From Clostridia bacterium (lineage in GTDB: Bacteria > Bacillota > Clostridia > Christensenellales > Borkfalkiaceae), in NCBI GenBank assembly GCA_900767495.1, contig CAAFZH010000116.1, positions 1 to 8,411 on the forward strand: a DNA stretch of 8,411 nucleotides, in the 5' to 3' direction. The stretch's first letter is position 1, and each line of letters opens with the position of its first letter. Below the pieces are notes generated by a model, which saw only the letters and a program-made list of their open reading frames with translations, was not told the origin of the DNA and searched no databases. Made by a program: the position numbers and the translations under genes. Below are positions 6,023-8,411 of this stretch, piece after piece.

Positions 6023-7165
6023 TACGCTTATTTTAGAAAAAAGTTTTATTCTCGCCTTTAAATCGGGCAAAGAATTGACCGTTTTTTCGCTGAACATTCC
6101 GTCGCAACGCGAAAGGTCAACCGAAATCTGATGTCCGCATACCGCCAGGGAACATTCCGTGTAAAGCGCGAAAGTTTCTTCGTCCAGTTGCGGCTCGACG
6201 ACCTTTTTTCTCGGTCTGTCAATAACTTTGCGCGCAAGCGGCAGTATGCCCGCCGAAATTGCTTTGTCGTAAAACGCACGCAGGTCGATAGTCTGCTTGT
6301 CGGGTTCTACGCAAACGCATTTTACGCCGAGTTTTTTTGCCCGTGCGAAAAAGTCGTCCGCAGGCGAGCCGTCGTATATAGCGGCGGGAATCGCGCCGAA
6401 TTTTTTTGCCGAACAAACGAATTCCTGCGCAGGGGCGACTTTTTCGCGCATATCTTTAAACCCTAACCCCTCGCGCAGGACGGTGGCAAGGTCGGAAAGA
6501 TACAACGCGCTGTTTTTATCCGAAAGTTTTTCGCCGTCCTCTTCGGAAAGGTTAAACCCGAGTTTTTCGGTCAAAAAAGTTTTTATCGCTGTTTCGTCGG
6601 CGTAGGAGCGCGCGATTTTTTCGGCGAGAGCCTTATATAAATTTTCCGCGCTGTCCGCTTTGGATTTTTTAAAAATCTTTAAAGTCGGTGGCAGATATAA
6701 CCTGAATTTTCCGCATTTGGCGTTAATGCTTTCGCGCAATAAATTTACGCGTTTGGCTTTAAGCGCGCGCGCCGCGGCAAGACTTTTGTGCATTGCCTTA
6801 ACCTCGCCTGCGGGTACGCCGAGCGCAAGCAGATTGAGCCTTTTCCCCTCGAAATCGGTTTTAATACCCGTACCAAGGTAGTAGGCGACGCCCGCCGCTT
6901 TGCACGCGGTGGCAAATTCCTTCGCGCCCGCAAGAGATGCGTAATCTATAAGTCCCGCGGCTGTCGCGCCGCTTTTAAGCGCCTTGTAAGCCGCCATGCT
7001 CGGGGTGTAATCGAAACCCGAATATACCGAACGGTAATGCACGCTCACGCATGACGGAGCAGCCGTTTCGTCCGGACTTTTTCCCGCCGATAAAGCCTTT
7101 ATCGCGGCGATGCGCTTGCTTAAAAACGCGCTTTGTAAATCTTCAACGAGTTGTTCGCTTTGCAT
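6020..7165 (-). CDS. PHP-superfamily protein, probably catalytically inactive
   Basis: 381 residues, Ala/Lys-rich, no signal peptide or membrane helix. The N-terminal part follows the PHP phosphoesterase pattern: SVHYRSVYSGFDYTP (41-55), AAGLIDYASLAGAKEF (69-84) and YYLGTGIKTDF (95-105) line up with the usual HxHTxYS, G(I/L)xDHDSxxGAxEF and GxExxxDF. The C-terminal part (256-381), with FGAIPAAIYDG, DDFFARAKKLGVK and GMFSEKTVNSLPDLKARI, resembles the end of the larger clostridial PHP proteins of about 400-430 residues. The metal ligands are altered: HxH is HYR, DH is DY, GxE is GIK and the later GHE is GHQ. I infer a pseudoenzyme; the alignment is from memory. The ATG at 7165 has AAGGT 5 nt upstream and follows a strong promoter. 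It is the first gene of the operon ending in ylmH. Confidence 0.7.
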   Translation of the reverse strand: MQSEQLVEDLQSAFLSKRIAAIKALSAGKSPDETAAPSCVSVHYRSVYSGFDYTPSMAAYKALKSGATAAGLIDYASLAGAKEFATACKAAGVAYYLGTGIKTDFEGKRLNLLALGVPAGEVKAMHKSLAAARALKAKRVNLLRESINAKCGKFRLYLPPTLKIFKKSKADSAENLYKALAEKIARSYADETAIKTFLTEKLGFNLSEEDGEKLSDKNSALYLSDLATVLREGLGFKDMREKVAPAQEFVCSAKKFGAIPAAIYDGSPADDFFARAKKLGVKCVCVEPDKQTIDLRAFYDKAISAGILPLARKVIDRPRKKVVEPQLDEETFALYTECSLAVCGHQISVDLSRCDGMFSEKTVNSLPDLKARIKLFSKISV

Positions 7166-7209
7166 AATATACCTTGCAAAAATCGCAAATACGCGATATT
7201 CGTACTAAT

Positions 7210-7238
7210 AATATAATGTTTATACGGCGTTTTGTCAA
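7210..7238 (-). promoter_or_regulatory. Sigma-A promoter of the PHP-like/zinc-ribbon/ylmH operon
   Basis: Read on the minus strand, TTGACA (7233-7238) and TATATT (7210-7215) are separated by exactly 17 bp. This predicts a start near 7203 and a leader of about 38 nt before the ATG at 7165. An exact -35 with optimal spacing indicates strong constitutive expression. Confidence 0.8.
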
Positions 7239-7297
7239 CGAAATACGCAAAAAATAAAAAATTTTTAGCAAAATTACCGAAAATTTGCTTAAATTTA

Positions 7298-7326
7298 TTG
7301 AAAAAAGCAAAAAATTATGTTAGAAT
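7298..7326 (+). promoter_or_regulatory. Extended -10 promoter of the HU gene
   Basis: TTGAAA (7298-7303), a 17-bp spacer and TAGAAT (7321-7326), with TG at 7318-7319 giving an extended -10 (TGTTAGAAT). The predicted start is near 7333, leaving an 82-nt leader. Together with the opposite promoter at 7210-7238 it explains the 249-bp divergent intergenic region, whose core is AT-rich. Confidence 0.75.
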
Positions 7327-7332
7327 AATTTT

Positions 7333-7414
7333 AAGGTTTCCTTTCGCACTTTTAAAGCGGCGACGAGCGAAACCGTTAAGGTCGGTAGCCGACTAAAAAA
7401 ATCGGAGGAAAGTT
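7333..7414 (+). promoter_or_regulatory. HU 5' leader with small hairpins
   Basis: The leader contains GGTTTC (7335-7340), which can pair with GAAACC (7369-7374), and a 5-bp hairpin GTCGG-TAG-CCGAC (7381-7393). The CCGA of that hairpin could instead pair with TCGG at 7402-7405, which overlaps the Shine-Dalgarno GGAGGA (7404-7409, 5 nt before the ATG). These pairings are short, so a regulatory role is only possible. Confidence 0.3.
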
Positions 7415-7690
7415 ATGAACAAAAGTGAATTTATCAGGGCTTATGCCGACAAACTCGGCATCACCATCAAAGACGCGGAAGTTAATTTCAACGCACTCGT
7501 AGACACGCTTACCGAATGTTTAAGCAACGGCGAGTACGTGCATATTTCGGGTTTCGCGACTTTCGACTTAAAGGAAAAGAACGCTCGCGACGGCGTTAAT
7601 CCCCTTACGGGCGAAAAGGTGAGCATAGAGGCTTGCAAAGCACCCGTAGTTAAGTTCAGTAAGGCGTACAAAGCGCGCTTTAACGACTGA
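7415..7690 (+). CDS. hup: HU-family nucleoid DNA-binding protein
   Basis: 91 residues, the standard length. The order of elements is that of HU/IHF: a helical N-terminus (MNKSEFIRAYADKLGITIKD, then VDTLTECLSNGEYVHISG), the FATFDLKEKNARDG strand, and the DNA-binding arm VNPLTGEKVSIEA, whose proline (P63) intercalates between base pairs and bends DNA, then the final FSKAYKARF helix. The usual Arg just before NP in the arm (RxGRNP) is Val here, a modest departure. It acts as a dimer that compacts and bends chromosomal DNA and is normally abundant, which fits the strong promoter, the GGAGGA ribosome binding site and the strong terminator. It is a single-gene transcription unit, divergent from the PHP-like operon. 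Confidence 0.97.
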   Translation: MNKSEFIRAYADKLGITIKDAEVNFNALVDTLTECLSNGEYVHISGFATFDLKEKNARDGVNPLTGEKVSIEACKAPVVKFSKAYKARFND

Positions 7691-7698
7691 AAAAGCAG

Positions 7699-7737
7699 CC
7701 GCCCTTTCGGGGTAACCCCGAAAGGGCGGTTTTTTTT
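7699..7737 (+). terminator. Rho-independent terminator of HU
   Basis: A perfect 14-bp stem, CCGCCCTTTCGGGG (7699-7712) with CCCCGAAAGGGCGG (7716-7729), has a TAA loop and eight T residues (7730-7737). On the minus strand the stem is followed after four bases by TTTTT (7694-7690), so it may also terminate the convergent Cys-rich gene, whose stop codon overlaps the T-run. Confidence 0.95.
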
Positions 7738-8059
7738 AAAGCAGTAATAGTAAAAGCAGGTACAGACAACAACAGTCGTTACCCCTGCCGCACGGACGAG
7801 GCGGGCGCGGAGGCTCGGGGCGACCGCAACCGCAACCGCAACCGTGCGGTAAACCGTTGCAACGGTACAAATTGCTTATTTGCGGAAAGTCCGCCGTTTC
7901 GCAGTAGGGGAAGTATAAATTCCCGCTTTCGGGAGTGCATAAAGGCGCGCGATCGGGGTAAGCGTTTAATCCGACCGTTTCGCCTGCTTGACCTATTCTG
8001 CCGTTGATTTCGCCGTTTCCTGCAAAGTATTGAGTTCTGAGAGCGTAACAATTACACAT
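7736..8059 (-). CDS. Small Cys-rich protein with heptaleucine C-terminus
   Basis: 107 residues of unrecognised family. The first two-thirds are ordinary (MCNCYALRTQYFAGNGEING at the start). From about residue 67 it becomes CNGLPHGCGCGCG, then a Pro/Arg stretch PEPPRPPRP, then CGRGNDCCCLY and seven leucines at the end. There are twelve cysteines. The leucines use CTG, CTT, TTA, CTA, TTA, CTG, CTT, so the run is not a slipped homopolymer and the residue appears selected. The ATG at 8059 is chosen because AAGGAA (8071-8076) lies 11 nt upstream; an in-frame TTG at 8098 has no ribosome binding site. The composition recalls spore coat or metal-binding proteins, but that is only an analogy. It converges on HU, sharing its terminator. 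Confidence 0.6.
   Translation of the reverse strand: MCNCYALRTQYFAGNGEINGRIGQAGETVGLNAYPDRAPLCTPESGNLYFPYCETADFPQISNLYRCNGLPHGCGCGCGRPEPPRPPRPCGRGNDCCCLYLLLLLLL
7823..7844 (-). repeat. Hexamer microsatellite encoding Gly-Cys repeats
   Basis: Nearly four copies of ACCGCA on the plus strand (7823-7828, 7829-7834, 7835-7840 and part of a fourth) give the GCGCGCG segment of the Cys-rich protein on the minus strand. The unit is a multiple of three, so slippage would change the number of Gly-Cys pairs without shifting the frame. Confidence 0.75.
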
Positions 8060-8204
8060 AATTTTTTTATTTCCTTCGTATTTTTCGCCGCATAGCAAGG
8101 ATTCGTACTTATATTACCGTCATTTGAGTGCAGAGAAAAAGACTTTCGTTCTTTTTCCTTACGTCATATTGAGCGCAAGCGAAATATACCGTTACAATTC
8201 CCTT

Positions 8205-8304
8205 ACGTCATATTGAGCGTTAGCGAAATATCCCACGACCAAAGTGAAGAGTAAATGCCCCGTCAGTTCTTCGGTGGGATTCTTCACTGCGTTCAGAATG
8301 ACGT
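8205..8304 (+). repeat. Family B palindromic element, complete copy 2 (100 bp)
   Basis: The termini are ACGTCATATTGA and TCAGAATGACGT. It is the inverse-orientation homologue of 4172-4272, with the same internal blocks (TATCCCACGACC near one end, GGTGGGATTCTTCA near the other). It is flanked on both sides by half copies in direct orientation. Confidence 0.8.
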
Positions 8305-8368
8305 ATAAAGAAAAGTACGTCATATTGAGCGTTAGCGAAATACCCCACCGACCCATCGCTCTACTCGT

Positions 8369-8411
8369 TGTCATTGCGAGGCACGAAGTGCCGCGGCAAT
8401 CCCCCTGAAAA
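8369..8411 (+). repeat. Family A palindromic element, partial copy 3 (cut by window end)
   Basis: TGTCATTGCGAG followed by GCACGAAGTGCCGCGGCAAT matches the left end of family A. GGCACGAAGTGCC is a side hairpin identical, in reverse complement, to the one in copy 2 (4099-4111), whereas copy 1 has a different sequence (GGAGCGTAGCGACC) at that place. Confidence 0.75.

Larger units (their letters stand above)
8099..8411. repeat. Third repeat mosaic, running off the window
   Basis: No gene is supported. Bases 8099-8160 are unique sequence holding the presumed promoter region of the Cys-rich gene and a weak AT-rich inverted repeat (GAAAAAGA at 8135-8142, TCTTTTTC at 8150-8157). From 8161 the sequence is a family B half copy (8161-8190), a complete family B element (8205-8304), another half copy (8317-8347) and the left end of a family A element (from 8369). 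Confidence 0.75.

Noticed and set aside
8060..8098. Upstream TTG start for the Cys-rich protein
   Set aside because: No ribosome binding site before it; the ATG at 8059 has AAGGAA upstream, although the 11-nt spacing is slightly long.
8161..8347. Direct repeats that might suggest a CRISPR array
   Set aside because: The units are palindromic half elements with irregular spacing and similar, not unique, spacers; no cas genes.
8192..8374. Minus-strand open frame of 60 codons
   Set aside because: It is a translation of family B repeats; its peptide resembles the translation of the mosaic at 4006-4269 for that reason.

Overview
The window looks like a piece of a Bacillota (Firmicutes) chromosome, most likely an uncultured, endospore-forming Clostridia. 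The reasons are a spoIVFA-spoIVFB-like pair, a YlmH-type S4 protein, an HU protein, strong AGGAG ribosome binding sites and consensus sigma-A promoters. The assignment below class level is a guess. No rRNA, tRNA, CRISPR array, transposase or phage gene was seen.

Layout. Bases 1-300 are a mosaic of short palindromic repeats. A MATE-family exporter (329-1678, +) follows and runs convergently into, and 168 bp across, the end of a two-gene minus-strand operon. That operon is a SpoIVFA-like membrane protein with a degenerate M23 domain (2461-3213) and a SpoIVFB-like M50 intramembrane protease (1511-2464), joined by an ATGA overlap. Divergent from it is a Sel1-repeat protein (3426-3980, +), with a 10-bp-arm palindrome placed over the -35 region of its promoter. 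A second repeat mosaic (about 4017-4347) fills the convergent gap before the next operon.

That operon (minus strand, 7165 to 4363) starts at a TTGACA-N17-TATATT promoter. It encodes a PHP-family protein that appears to have lost its metal ligands, then a Gly-rich two-TM zinc-ribbon protein, then YlmH. A perfect 13-bp hairpin lies between the first two genes and abuts the second gene's Shine-Dalgarno sequence; the last two genes are coupled by a TAATG overlap. An HU gene (7415-7690, +) is transcribed divergently from an extended -10 promoter and ends in a 14-bp-stem terminator. Convergent to HU is a small Cys-rich protein (7736-8059, -) ending in seven leucines. A third repeat mosaic (8161-8411) runs off the right edge.

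How the genes fit together. The SpoIVFA/FB pair would act in regulated intramembrane proteolysis during sporulation, HU in nucleoid packaging, YlmH in ribosome or nascent-chain quality control, and MATE in drug/cation export. The PHP-like, zinc-ribbon and Cys-rich proteins have no assignable function. The least ordinary items are the apparent PHP pseudoenzyme co-transcribed with ylmH, the M50 C-terminus that is wholly antisense to the MATE gene, the polyleucine-tailed Cys-rich protein, and two families of 100-108 bp palindromic elements around the gene blocks.
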